DNA of 23,726 bases from a virus. Under the pieces are notes generated by a model. That model saw only the letters and a list, made by a program, of their open reading frames with translations. It had not been told where the DNA came from and made no database searches. Positions 6,242 through 15,619 of the stretch are shown here, piece by piece. The translations under genes were made by a program, and so were the position numbers. Numbering within the stretch: the first letter of the stretch is position 1; each line of letters starts with the position of its first letter. Location: the IMG/VR virus record IMGVR_UViG_3300042534_000434, positions 1 through 23,726 of that record; one strand, 5' to 3'.

Positions 6242-8938
6242 ATGGCACGCCTCTCGACTGGTCAAACCTTCGGCGCTACCGGCCGGGCAACACCGGCACG
6301 GCTCATGGGTGCTGCAGAGCAGATGGCCACGCCGGGCATCCTGGCCCAGTCGTCCATCAACCAACCGGCCCTGCAGCCGCAGGCGGCCCCGGTCGACATC
6401 TTCCAGCAAACCGGAGCGCCCACCGTGGGCGGCCCTGTGCGGTTCTTCGAGCCACCGTCACTGCCTGCTGCCAGCCAGGACATGGCGGCCCTTGCCCGGG
6501 CCCTGGGCAGCTTCAGCCCGCTGCTGCAAACCTTTGGCGAGCAGTACGTCGAGCGGGTCAAGACAGAGGACGCCCGGGCCAAGTTGATCGGCCAGCAGTT
6601 CGCCAATGACCTCCGGGTCAGATACCCGGGCCAGCAGCTGGTGGACCTGCGTGATCAGCTGTACCGCCGTGCCCAAGAGGGCGACGTCGCTGCTGCTGAG
6701 GCCTACAACAAGGTGCAGGCCCTGAGTCCGCTGCAGCTGGCCTACGCCAACCGGTACAACAACAAGGCCCTGCTGCAGGACGACATCAACAGTGCAGTTG
6801 GGCGCTTCGCTCAGCTGACTGAGATCGACGGCACGCCCATCGAGCAGATCCCCCCTGGGGACCCAAGGCTGAAAGCTGCGCAGACCAGCCTGTTCCGTAT
6901 CCCCAACGACCCTGTCGTCTTTGCTGAGCTGGCCCCGCAGGTGGAGGCCAAGTACGCCGAGTTCGACCGGCAACACGCCACACTGCACCGGGACCACAAG
7001 ACCAGGCAGGCGGCCGTTGCTACCAAGGCAAACCTGGCCAGCATCTTTACTGCGCAGTTAATCGACCGCGGCACCGCTGCTGCCAACCTGACCAACATGC
7101 TGACCAACGTCAGGGTTGGCCTGGGCGTTGAGGGTTACCAGAAGCACCTGGAGGACATCATTCCGTGGATGGCCGAGGCTGTACTGGCCGGTTCTGTGGT
7201 TGACGGTCAGCTCAATCTGCAGCGCTGGACTTACCTGTCCAATGAGGCCAGGCAAGTGCTTGGGCAGGTCAGAGTGGGGCCCAACGGCGAAACCCTGTTG
7301 GTCGATCAGCTGGGCGCGAAGGGTGGCGTCAGCGCTGCTCTGCAGTTCCAGGACGAGCTGGTCAAGCGATACAAAGCGTTGAGCGACAACGTTGACTACA
7401 TCTCCAAGGAAAAGGGCGAGGATACCGGCAGACAACTTGCTGCTAAATATCGGCTGGGCGACCCAACGCTCAGCCCGACCGCGCGACTGGCTGCAAAGAC
7501 CCAGGCCCTGCAGGCCGCCATGCAAATCCAAGATCCGGTCTTGCGGCAGACGACTGTCGACGAGATTGAAAGGGAATCCAAGGCGATGGATGCAGTTTCC
7601 GCCAACCAGCAGAAGCTGGTGGAAGCGACCGTCACCTTCGGCTACGACAAGGACCCCAATGTCGAAATCCCAAGGATTGAGGCCTTGGTCCGCAATGGCC
7701 TGATGAGCCCCGAGGCGGGCCGGCGGGTACTGGTTAACTACAGGCAGATCCAGGCAGCCGACCAGCGGCCCATCATCAATGCGGCCAAGGACGCTAAGAA
7801 GCGACTGATGGATCAAGAGCTTGCTGCCATGCAGCGACAGGGGTCAGAAGGTGGCAAGACCTTGACCGTGGCAGAAAGCCAGCGGCTGGCTCAGCGCTCT
7901 GCTGAGCTGGATGCTGACATCGAAGCCATCCGCCGTAGCGGCCTGGCCAACAACATGCCGCCGGCTCAACTTCAGAAGGAGCTGGACCGCTACATCGAAG
8001 ACCAGACCAAGAAGACAACGGCTGCTCCTGCCGCTGGTATCACCACTGATCCGCTGTTCGAGTCACCACAGCAGTGGTCGGACAAACAAGGCTTCTTTGG
8101 CCGCATGGGCCCAGGCAACAGGGCCGGCAACTACCAGTTGCAACAGCAGGCCAAGAACGGTGTGTTGTTCCCGGAGAACGTCTACGACCAAATCTTTAAA
8201 AAGTTCTTGACAACAGGCGAGCTTAGTGAGCCTTTGAAATTGATGATCAAGCGGGCTGGCTACGGAGACAAGCCGGCCCAGTTCTTCCTGGATCAGTGGA
8301 ACAACACCTACCCAGGAACGCCGTTCCTGAAGGAGTACGAGGGCAGGCTGCAGGAGCTGAATGGACTGAAGATCAGCGCTGCTCAGCCGGGCGTCCCATC
8401 GACGGCGTCGGTCTACGGGGCCGTCAGCGGGGCCATCAACAATGCAGCCCAGCTGGCCCTGGACGTGGTGGCACCACCTGCCATGGCTGCGCCAACGCCA
8501 ATGGCGACCAGGTCTGGTGGTGGGGCCAGGGGCCCGTCCGTCCGCACTGATTGGAACAGCGTGGTTTCCATGGCTCGCGCCAGGGGCGCCAAGTTTCCTG
8601 AACTGGTTGCTGCTCAATGGGCGCTGGAATCTGACTGGGGCCGGTCCCCTAGTGGCCGCAACAACTTCTTCGGCCAGAAGGGCGCAGGCACGACCAAGGG
8701 CACATGGGAAGTCGTAAACGGCCGGCGGGTAAACACCCGAGCCAGCTTTATGGATTTCGCCAGTCCCAGTGACAGCGTGGGCTTTCTGGTGAACAAGTGG
8801 TACCAAGGCCGCAATGGCGCTAACAATGCCAGGACGGTCGAGGAGGCGGCACGCATTTTGAAGCAGCAGGGATACGCAACAGACCCGCAGTACGTCAACA
8901 AGCTGCTGCGCATCATCCGCAGCAACAGGAGGCCCTAA
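6242..8938 (+). CDS. internal core protein (T7 gp15-like) with C-terminal GH73-like glucosaminidase
   Basis: An 898-residue protein in the gp15 position (T7: 747). Residues 1 to about 700 are a helical, Gln- and Ala-rich core typical of the ejected tube protein. The C-terminus from about residue 770 is a distinct enzyme-like domain: FPELVAAQWALESDWGRSP followed by NNFFGQKG matches the FlgJ-type glucosaminidase (GH73) pattern QxxLExxWGxS...NnxFGxK, with E796 the likely catalytic acid. A Gly/Ala/Pro linker (about 735-765) separates the two parts. It would cut peptidoglycan so that the ejection channel can cross the wall. In T7 the wall-cutting domain is at the N-terminus of gp16 instead. The start follows the previous stop after CCC, with no clear Shine-Dalgarno sequence. 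Confidence 0.88.
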   Translation: MARLSTGQTFGATGRATPARLMGAAEQMATPGILAQSSINQPALQPQAAPVDIFQQTGAPTVGGPVRFFEPPSLPAASQDMAALARALGSFSPLLQTFGEQYVERVKTEDARAKLIGQQFANDLRVRYPGQQLVDLRDQLYRRAQEGDVAAAEAYNKVQALSPLQLAYANRYNNKALLQDDINSAVGRFAQLTEIDGTPIEQIPPGDPRLKAAQTSLFRIPNDPVVFAELAPQVEAKYAEFDRQHATLHRDHKTRQAAVATKANLASIFTAQLIDRGTAAANLTNMLTNVRVGLGVEGYQKHLEDIIPWMAEAVLAGSVVDGQLNLQRWTYLSNEARQVLGQVRVGPNGETLLVDQLGAKGGVSAALQFQDELVKRYKALSDNVDYISKEKGEDTGRQLAAKYRLGDPTLSPTARLAAKTQALQAAMQIQDPVLRQTTVDEIERESKAMDAVSANQQKLVEATVTFGYDKDPNVEIPRIEALVRNGLMSPEAGRRVLVNYRQIQAADQRPIINAAKDAKKRLMDQELAAMQRQGSEGGKTLTVAESQRLAQRSAELDADIEAIRRSGLANNMPPAQLQKELDRYIEDQTKKTTAAPAAGITTDPLFESPQQWSDKQGFFGRMGPGNRAGNYQLQQQAKNGVLFPENVYDQIFKKFLTTGELSEPLKLMIKRAGYGDKPAQFFLDQWNNTYPGTPFLKEYEGRLQELNGLKISAAQPGVPSTASVYGAVSGAINNAAQLALDVVAPPAMAAPTPMATRSGGGARGPSVRTDWNSVVSMARARGAKFPELVAAQWALESDWGRSPSGRNNFFGQKGAGTTKGTWEVVNGRRVNTRASFMDFASPSDSVGFLVNKWYQGRNGANNARTVEEAARILKQQGYATDPQYVNKLLRIIRSNRRP

Positions 8939-8941
8939 CCC

Positions 8942-11900
8942 ATGCCCTACCAATTCAAAACCGACCCCAAAACCGGAGCACGGATTGCCGTCCCTACGGC
9001 TGACCCCAAGTCTTTTGCGCCAATTCCCAAGCCAGAACAAAGGGCTGGCAAGTTTGACGCATCAACAGTGGTCACCAAGGCCGCCCGAGATCTAACGCAG
9101 GAGTTGGGCGGCAACCTGTTGGCCGACGAGCTTTCCAAGTTTCGGCAATTTGGTGGCGTGCCTCGCAAGCCCGGCGCCCCTGATGCGCCCTTCCTTGGCT
9201 TCCTGCCACCGCTGCCCCAGGTAGAGGCCAGCACTTGGGAATCCAATACCGCAAACTTTGTCCAAGGTGCCTTCGCTTGGGTACTGGCCAGCCGCGGCCT
9301 GCGTGCTGCTGGTCGCGCCGCTGCTGTTCGGGTGCCGGGCGCCGCTGCTGTGGGCGCTGCCGCTCGCCCCGTTGTGCAACCGCTGCGTGGCCTAGCGGCC
9401 CGTGCAACCCAGGCCCCTGGGCTCAAGGGCGTTGCTGGCCGGGCGGCAGTGCAGACCATCAAGGAAGCACCTGCCAGCGCACTGGTCGGTTACGGCGCGT
9501 TCAAGCCAGAGGAGCAGCGTGTCTCCGACCACGTCCTGCGATGGGTCGAGGAGCAGGCCGGCACCCCGCTGTACGACCCACTGGTCGGCTTGATCCGTTC
9601 CAAGCCCGGCGACACCGCTTCGGATGCCCGCTGGAAGAACGCAGTCGAGAGCCTGCTGATCTTTGACCCTGCTGCCAATGCAGTGGTCGAAGGGATCGGC
9701 TTGGCCGCCAAGGCTGTGGTCAACCGGTTTTTCGCCAACCAGGCTGCCACTCCTACCCCTGCGGCTAAGCAGGTTGTTGATGCGTCGGCCCGGGAAGTCA
9801 AGCCGCCTGTCGCTCCAACACCTGAGGCTGCTGCTGCCCCTGCGCGACCAGCCAAACCGGCGCAACCGCCATCCACGGCGCCTGACGACATCACGGTTGA
9901 AACCTTTGGCAAAGCTCGGTATCCCGATCAGCCATTGCCGCAGACGGATCCTTCTGTCGACCCATGGGCCGAGGTCGCCAAAGCTGATGCGGAAGCGCAG
10001 CGGGCTTTCGACTTCCTGGAAACAGCAACTGCCCGGGCTGCCAACACTGTGCCCGACGTGATGGGTGCAGTGCGGCCTGAAGCCCGTGCTGTCGAGCGCC
10101 CTGCATATTCCCAAGTGCGGGAAACTCAGGTGACTGAAATCGCCACTGACCCCCAGCGGTTCCAGTTCAAAGCTGCCGGCATCGGCAAGACCGGTGTCAC
10201 CGGTTCCCTGAAGGAGGCGGCTGAGTATGACCCGCTGTTCGGCAAGATCATCAGCGTCTGGCGTGACCCGAACAACGGTCAGCTGTACGTCGTCAACGGT
10301 CACAACCGCCTGGACCTGGCACGTCGTTCTGGCCGGGAAAGCATCCTGACCTGGGAGATCGAGGCCCCTACGGCTGAGCAGGCCCGGGCCATTGGTGCCA
10401 TGGAAAACATGGCCGAAGGGCAAGGCACCCCATGGGATGCAGCCAAGATCATGCGCGATATGGGCATGGGCCTTGAGGAGCTGCGTCAACGGAACATCAA
10501 CATCCGTGGCCCCATCGCTGAGCGGGCCATTCCGCTGAGCCGCCTGCCACAGGAGATCTTCGACCGCGGTGTTACCGGCAAGCTGGACCTGGCCAAGGCT
10601 GTGGCCCTGGGCAGCGAAGCCTTGGATGACGCGGTCATCCGCGACGTCGCTGCTGCTGCTGGCAAGGGCCGGTGGTCAGCAGAGAAGATTCTGCAGGCCA
10701 TGCAGGAGGCCAAGTTTGCCCAGACCCAGACGACCGGTGGCGGCACCATCCCCGGCATGGAGGACTGGGCCACCAAGACCAGCGACTTCAGCGTGCGTGC
10801 TGATGTGCGTGCTGAGGCCTACCGCTCACTGCGGGAGGAGATGATCGCCCTGACCTCGGCTGCACGGCTGGGCCGCAAGGACATCCTTGAGGCAGCCGGC
10901 AATGTGATCGACGTCGCTGGCAGCCAGGCTGCACGGGACCAAGCGGCCCAAGCCGCTGCTGTGTTCAACCGGGTGACCGGGTACACGGGCCCAGTGCGTG
11001 ACCTGTTGAATGAACTGGTCGAGCAGGTGAAGGGTGGCCGCACCACCAAGAAGGTGGTGGCCGACAACCTGGACCGCCTGCGTCAAGCCATCGAGGACGA
11101 GCTGCAAGGGCCGCGGCTGCCACTGGAGGAGCCCCCTGCTGCAGCTGTCGAGCCAGAGATGGCTATGGAGCCAGAGGCCGCTGCAGAGCCGGAAGTGCCT
11201 GAGGTGACGCCGCAACAGCGCGACGAGACCAAGGCCTTGTTGGATCGGGCATTGGCCACTTTGCCATTGGAAAAGCGGCCAGCAGTGCAGGCCGAGCTTG
11301 AGCGCAGGGCGATGGCTCCGACCGAACCACGCATTGCAGTTCAGCCCATGGGCAATGCGGCAGCGGCTGCGATTGAACCACCACAAGGCTTTGGCGGCCG
11401 TGGCCCCCTGGCCAGCACAGAGGAGTTCGTGCCTGACCCCGGCATGAAACCCTTGGATCCTGAGTTTGTTCAGGCCTTCACCAAGGAGCTGACCGAAGAC
11501 ATCCGACGTGTCGCTGGCAATGACGTCGTCATCCGCTTCCAGCAAGCCTTTGAGATGCGGCAACGACCCAAGGAGTGGGGTGGCACTGGCAGCCCCGGGG
11601 ACATTTCCTACGTGAATGGGTCCTACGACCCCATCAAGGATCTGGTTCGGCTCAATGGCATCGGCACCCGAGGTGTTGCCCGCCAGCGGGGAACCGCCTT
11701 CCATGAAGCCTTCCACCGCGTTCAGTACAACTTCCTCACCGAGAAAGAGCTGAAGGCCCTTAACAGCTTTTGGTCACAGCTCAAGCTGTCCATCGCGGCA
11801 AGCCCTGAAATGGAAGCTGCACGCAAGCGTGGCGGCTCAGTCGTTCTGATTGAGCAGCAGGCCATCGCGTTTCAAAAGTTTGCCTACGCCCGCAAGGAAG

Positions 11901-14900
11901 GCCTTGACCCGATTGCCTTCATGGGCGGCGCCACCGAAGGCCAGCTGAAGGGATACAAGGGCATGGAAAAGATGCCTCGTGCCGAAAAGCTTGCCATGGA
12001 CGCCCTGAACACTGGGGTCCGAATCTTGGACACGCTGCTGGATTTCACGGAGAAAGCCAACAACTACATCCGCGGCCGCGGGTGGACGTCGATCAACTCC
12101 ATCTTTGAGCAGGCCTACAGCGGCGAGCTGGCCAGAACCCGCCAAGGCCTGGGCAATGCTTACGAGTTGGCCAGCAATGCAGAAAGCATCCTTGCCCGTA
12201 TTGATGCAGGCGAGAAGGTTCCCATTGAGGAGCTTCGAGCCGTCAGGGAAGGTCAGCGCCGCACTGACATCCTCAACGCCATTCGGGACATGGACACGGT
12301 CCCATTGGGCGGCGAAGCCAACCGCTTTCGTGGTCGCCTGTTCGAGGAGGCCACTGATGGCCCGGTCCCTGCCGATCCACCTGCAGGCCCAGAGAACAGC
12401 GACGACTGGGTCCGTCGTTTTGCACGGGAGCTAGAGGCCAACCGCCAGGCCCTGCTGAACGGCGAGGTCACCATGGAAGACCTGATGGCCAACAACTTCC
12501 AGAAGGTGCAGTCACCGTCTGGTCGCCAGGTCTACACCGCTCAGCGCGAGGACCTGGTCGATGGCTTGAACGCCATGTCCAAGGTGCTGCCTGACAGGCC
12601 AACTGAATCGGGCATCCCGGTGATGGACGTGAACTCCATCCGCCGCATGAACCAAGACTGGTTCTCCCGGCACGGGGAAGATGGCGAAGCAATCATGGCT
12701 GGCCTGCAGTCGCTGACCCGCGGCTTCGACGAGACCCAGCAGGGGGCCCTGAACCGGGCCATGGCCTTTGCTGACAAGAAGCAGGTGGAGGCAGCCCAGG
12801 AGGCTGCCATGTGGCTGAACAGCGCCAACTTCGAGGGCGTCAACGAATCAGAGCGCCTGGCCCGGCTGATCACTGCTGCTGAATCCAGTCGCGCTGCGCA
12901 CCAGGCCGTAATGAAGGTGACCCGCCGATGGGGCCAGCTGGGCCTGGAGATGCAGATCCCCAGGGACTACGACATTCCGGCCAACCAGAACGTCAAAGAT
13001 GCGTCGATCCCGCAGACGCCTGTCGAGGCTGACCTGCCGCCGGAAGCTGCACCAACCGGCCAGCAGGTCGACGTTGACGCTGAGGTCAAGGCTGAGCTGG
13101 AAGCCGAGCAGGCCAAACCCATTGAAGAGACCCTGACCAACAAGCTGGACGAGGAGCTGGCGGCCGCGGCCAATGGCGGTGAGATCACCCCCAAGGCTGC
13201 TGCTGCTGCTGATGCACTGGCCCAGTCGCTGGTGTCGATTGCTGCTGACAGCAAGGCCCGCACCAAGTTCTGGCGGAACTTTGACGACACCAAGACCTTC
13301 ACGCCCAATGCCCTGCTGATGCTGCGCACCAGCAACCTGATCAGCAGCGGTGTCACCAGCACCACCAACGTGATGAACGGCGTGCTGAACCTGGCCCGGC
13401 TGCCGCTACAGCAGGCAGCAGGCGCTGTGCTGCAAGGCGAACTGAAGCGGTCGATGTACTCGCTGATGATGTTCCAGCAGTACTGGAGCAACATGTCCAA
13501 TGCACTGCGGGTGGCAGGCCATGCGTTCAAGGCAGGCCAGTCGCTGTTCAACCTGGAGAACAGCTCGGTCGACTACCTGAGCCGTATCGCCAAGCAGGAG
13601 GCCCAGGGAGAACTGCTGCAAGACGGCACTGAAGCCATGACCGGCTGGACGGTCAACACCATGAACATGGGCCAAGAGTTTGCTCAGACGAAGCTGGGTC
13701 AGCTGGGCAATCACCTGTGGCGCGTGCTGGGCACCGGCGGCACCCGCGTCGCGCTGACCATCGACACGTTCAACTCCACCTTGGCCGGCTACGCCTACGA
13801 GCACATCCGGCACCTGCCTAGGGGCATGGAGCTGGCAGTCGAGCGGGGCATGAAGGACATGAGCCCCGAGGCTTGGAAGTGGGCGCAGCAGTACGCCGAT
13901 GCCCGCACCCAAGAGACCATCAAGGACGTCGTCATCAACGGCAAGAACCTGGCCGATGTCCACATGGACAGCCCTCGGTCTCAGGCGTTCATGGATTCGG
14001 TGAACTTCACCGACAAGATCTGGGCCGACCTGGAGCCTCGGACCTACGGGGAAGGGGTGCGCATTGGCCAGGCCCGCGGGCTGGAAGGCGAGGACCTGCA
14101 GGCCTTTGCCAAGCAGTACGTCGATGAAGGGCTGGCCACGAACAAGATGGCCGAGTTCTTTGTGAACGGCCCTGTCCCGATCGGCCGCCTTGCCTCGTTG
14201 CCGGGTGAGGCCATGGACACCTTGGCCAATGCCAGGTACATCGGCCCGGTGTTCAAGTTCTTGCAGCCGTTTGTGCGGGTGCCAAACAACATCATCAAGG
14301 ACGCTGCCCGCAACACACCGGCCGCGGCCTTTGTGGACACCTTCTGGCGAGACATCACCAGCGAGGACGCCTTCACCAGGGACCGCGCCCTGGGTGAAAT
14401 GGCTACCGGTTCTGCCGTGCTGGCCTTGGTCACCATGGCAACGACCATGGGCTACGTCCGCTTCAACGGCGGCGGCCCTCAAGACTTTGCTGCCCGGCAG
14501 CGGTGGACTGAGATCGAAGGGCGCATGCCGTACTCCGTGCAGTTCTGGAGCGAAGAAGAAGGCAAGTGGGCTCAGCCTGTTTCCATGCGTGCAATGGAGC
14601 CCTTCGCCACCTTGTTTGGCGCCATTGGCGACTACAACGACATCGCCATGAACCTGTCAACCGAAGCCCGCAACAGGCTGGGCGGCTCGCTGGTGCTCAC
14701 CCTGGCCCGCATGTCGACCAGTGGCGTGCTCAGCAAGTCCTACTTCCAGGGCTTCACTGAGATGTACGAGGCTTTCTTCAATCCCAGCCAGGTGTTGACT
14801 GGCCCCAACCAACGGGATTCCATGGCCCGGTACCTGTCCAGGCTGGTGGCCAGCCTGGTACCGCACAGCTCAGCCTTGCGTGCTGCTCGCCGGGAGGTCG

Positions 14901-15613
14901 ACCCTGTTGCTCGCACCGTGGACCCGAGCGACGTCGGTGGCCTGATGGGCTTCTTCCAAGAGACCTTGGATGAGGTACGCAATGCAGTGGCTGGCTGGTC
15001 AAACGACCTGCCTGCCCGTCGGGACTACATCAACGGCCAACCGATCCTGACCACCGGCATCATCGGCTCTGAGCAGATCCCTGCTGAGATGCCGTTCCTG
15101 CAAGCGCTGATGCAGTACACCCCCATGGCTGCCTTCGGCGTGGGTCGTCAGCCCCGGGGCCCAGTGCATGAGGAGATGGCGCGGCTCCATGGCAAGGGCA
15201 CATCCTTCCTTGGCCCCCGTGCTGCTGACTTCGGCGCTGAGATGCGCCTGTCTGCATCCGAGCTGGAGGAGTACATCGTGACCTTTGCCACGGTGAAGGA
15301 TCAGTTCGGCCGCACCTTTGAGCAGTCAGCCACTGAGTTGATCAACTCACCGCAGTACCAGTCCTGGCCGATCGAGGGCCCGTCTAGCAGGTTTGCCAGC
15401 CTGCGGGCCGCGGCCATTCAAGAAGAGATCCAGCGGTACAAAGAGCTGGCCAAGGAGCAGTACAAGGCGACCACGGCCAAGGGCCAGCTGATCATGGCTG
15501 AGCAGGCAGAGCTGGAATTAGACAGAGGTGAAAAGAACTACATGCGCCGGTACGGTGGAGAGCAACAGGCCCAGCCGTCGGGCGCCCAGCCCTGGTCGAT
15601 CACCCCCCGGTAA
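8942..15613 (+). CDS. giant gp16-like ejected protein with ParB-like and HExxH domains (polyvalent protein)
   Basis: A 2,223-residue protein in the gp16 position (T7: 1,318). By eye: residues 90-160 are Ala/Arg-rich and amphipathic. A Pro/Ala linker follows at about 269-316. A ParB-like domain spans about 395-600, with signature VVNGHNRLDLARRSG (H454, N455, R456) and the downstream ENMAEGQGTPWDAA helices. A second Pro/Glu linker lies at about 725-800. A metallopeptidase-like domain at about 850-1000 has HEAFH (921-925) and a possible third ligand E971 in IEQQAIAF. Another acidic linker is near 1360-1420. From about 1450 the C-terminal half is helical and resembles gp16-type inner core and phage large polyvalent proteins. 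No N-terminal lytic transglycosylase is seen. AGGAGG at 8927-8932 supports the start. In T7 the protein enters the cell with the DNA; enzymatic roles here are inferred. Confidence 0.9.
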   Translation: MPYQFKTDPKTGARIAVPTADPKSFAPIPKPEQRAGKFDASTVVTKAARDLTQELGGNLLADELSKFRQFGGVPRKPGAPDAPFLGFLPPLPQVEASTWESNTANFVQGAFAWVLASRGLRAAGRAAAVRVPGAAAVGAAARPVVQPLRGLAARATQAPGLKGVAGRAAVQTIKEAPASALVGYGAFKPEEQRVSDHVLRWVEEQAGTPLYDPLVGLIRSKPGDTASDARWKNAVESLLIFDPAANAVVEGIGLAAKAVVNRFFANQAATPTPAAKQVVDASAREVKPPVAPTPEAAAAPARPAKPAQPPSTAPDDITVETFGKARYPDQPLPQTDPSVDPWAEVAKADAEAQRAFDFLETATARAANTVPDVMGAVRPEARAVERPAYSQVRETQVTEIATDPQRFQFKAAGIGKTGVTGSLKEAAEYDPLFGKIISVWRDPNNGQLYVVNGHNRLDLARRSGRESILTWEIEAPTAEQARAIGAMENMAEGQGTPWDAAKIMRDMGMGLEELRQRNINIRGPIAERAIPLSRLPQEIFDRGVTGKLDLAKAVALGSEALDDAVIRDVAAAAGKGRWSAEKILQAMQEAKFAQTQTTGGGTIPGMEDWATKTSDFSVRADVRAEAYRSLREEMIALTSAARLGRKDILEAAGNVIDVAGSQAARDQAAQAAAVFNRVTGYTGPVRDLLNELVEQVKGGRTTKKVVADNLDRLRQAIEDELQGPRLPLEEPPAAAVEPEMAMEPEAAAEPEVPEVTPQQRDETKALLDRALATLPLEKRPAVQAELERRAMAPTEPRIAVQPMGNAAAAAIEPPQGFGGRGPLASTEEFVPDPGMKPLDPEFVQAFTKELTEDIRRVAGNDVVIRFQQAFEMRQRPKEWGGTGSPGDISYVNGSYDPIKDLVRLNGIGTRGVARQRGTAFHEAFHRVQYNFLTEKELKALNSFWSQLKLSIAASPEMEAARKRGGSVVLIEQQAIAFQKFAYARKEGLDPIAFMGGATEGQLKGYKGMEKMPRAEKLAMDALNTGVRILDTLLDFTEKANNYIRGRGWTSINSIFEQAYSGELARTRQGLGNAYELASNAESILARIDAGEKVPIEELRAVREGQRRTDILNAIRDMDTVPLGGEANRFRGRLFEEATDGPVPADPPAGPENSDDWVRRFARELEANRQALLNGEVTMEDLMANNFQKVQSPSGRQVYTAQREDLVDGLNAMSKVLPDRPTESGIPVMDVNSIRRMNQDWFSRHGEDGEAIMAGLQSLTRGFDETQQGALNRAMAFADKKQVEAAQEAAMWLNSANFEGVNESERLARLITAAESSRAAHQAVMKVTRRWGQLGLEMQIPRDYDIPANQNVKDASIPQTPVEADLPPEAAPTGQQVDVDAEVKAELEAEQAKPIEETLTNKLDEELAAAANGGEITPKAAAAADALAQSLVSIAADSKARTKFWRNFDDTKTFTPNALLMLRTSNLISSGVTSTTNVMNGVLNLARLPLQQAAGAVLQGELKRSMYSLMMFQQYWSNMSNALRVAGHAFKAGQSLFNLENSSVDYLSRIAKQEAQGELLQDGTEAMTGWTVNTMNMGQEFAQTKLGQLGNHLWRVLGTGGTRVALTIDTFNSTLAGYAYEHIRHLPRGMELAVERGMKDMSPEAWKWAQQYADARTQETIKDVVINGKNLADVHMDSPRSQAFMDSVNFTDKIWADLEPRTYGEGVRIGQARGLEGEDLQAFAKQYVDEGLATNKMAEFFVNGPVPIGRLASLPGEAMDTLANARYIGPVFKFLQPFVRVPNNIIKDAARNTPAAAFVDTFWRDITSEDAFTRDRALGEMATGSAVLALVTMATTMGYVRFNGGGPQDFAARQRWTEIEGRMPYSVQFWSEEEGKWAQPVSMRAMEPFATLFGAIGDYNDIAMNLSTEARNRLGGSLVLTLARMSTSGVLSKSYFQGFTEMYEAFFNPSQVLTGPNQRDSMARYLSRLVASLVPHSSALRAARREVDPVARTVDPSDVGGLMGFFQETLDEVRNAVAGWSNDLPARRDYINGQPILTTGIIGSEQIPAEMPFLQALMQYTPMAAFGVGRQPRGPVHEEMARLHGKGTSFLGPRAADFGAEMRLSASELEEYIVTFATVKDQFGRTFEQSATELINSPQYQSWPIEGPSSRFASLRAAAIQEEIQRYKELAKEQYKATTAKGQLIMAEQAELELDRGEKNYMRRYGGEQQAQPSGAQPWSITPR

Positions 15614-15619
15614 CCACCC

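Noticed and set aside
13406-14482. 358-codon minus-strand frame inside the gp16-like gene
   Set aside because: Same shadow effect; no start signal and no recognisable motif.
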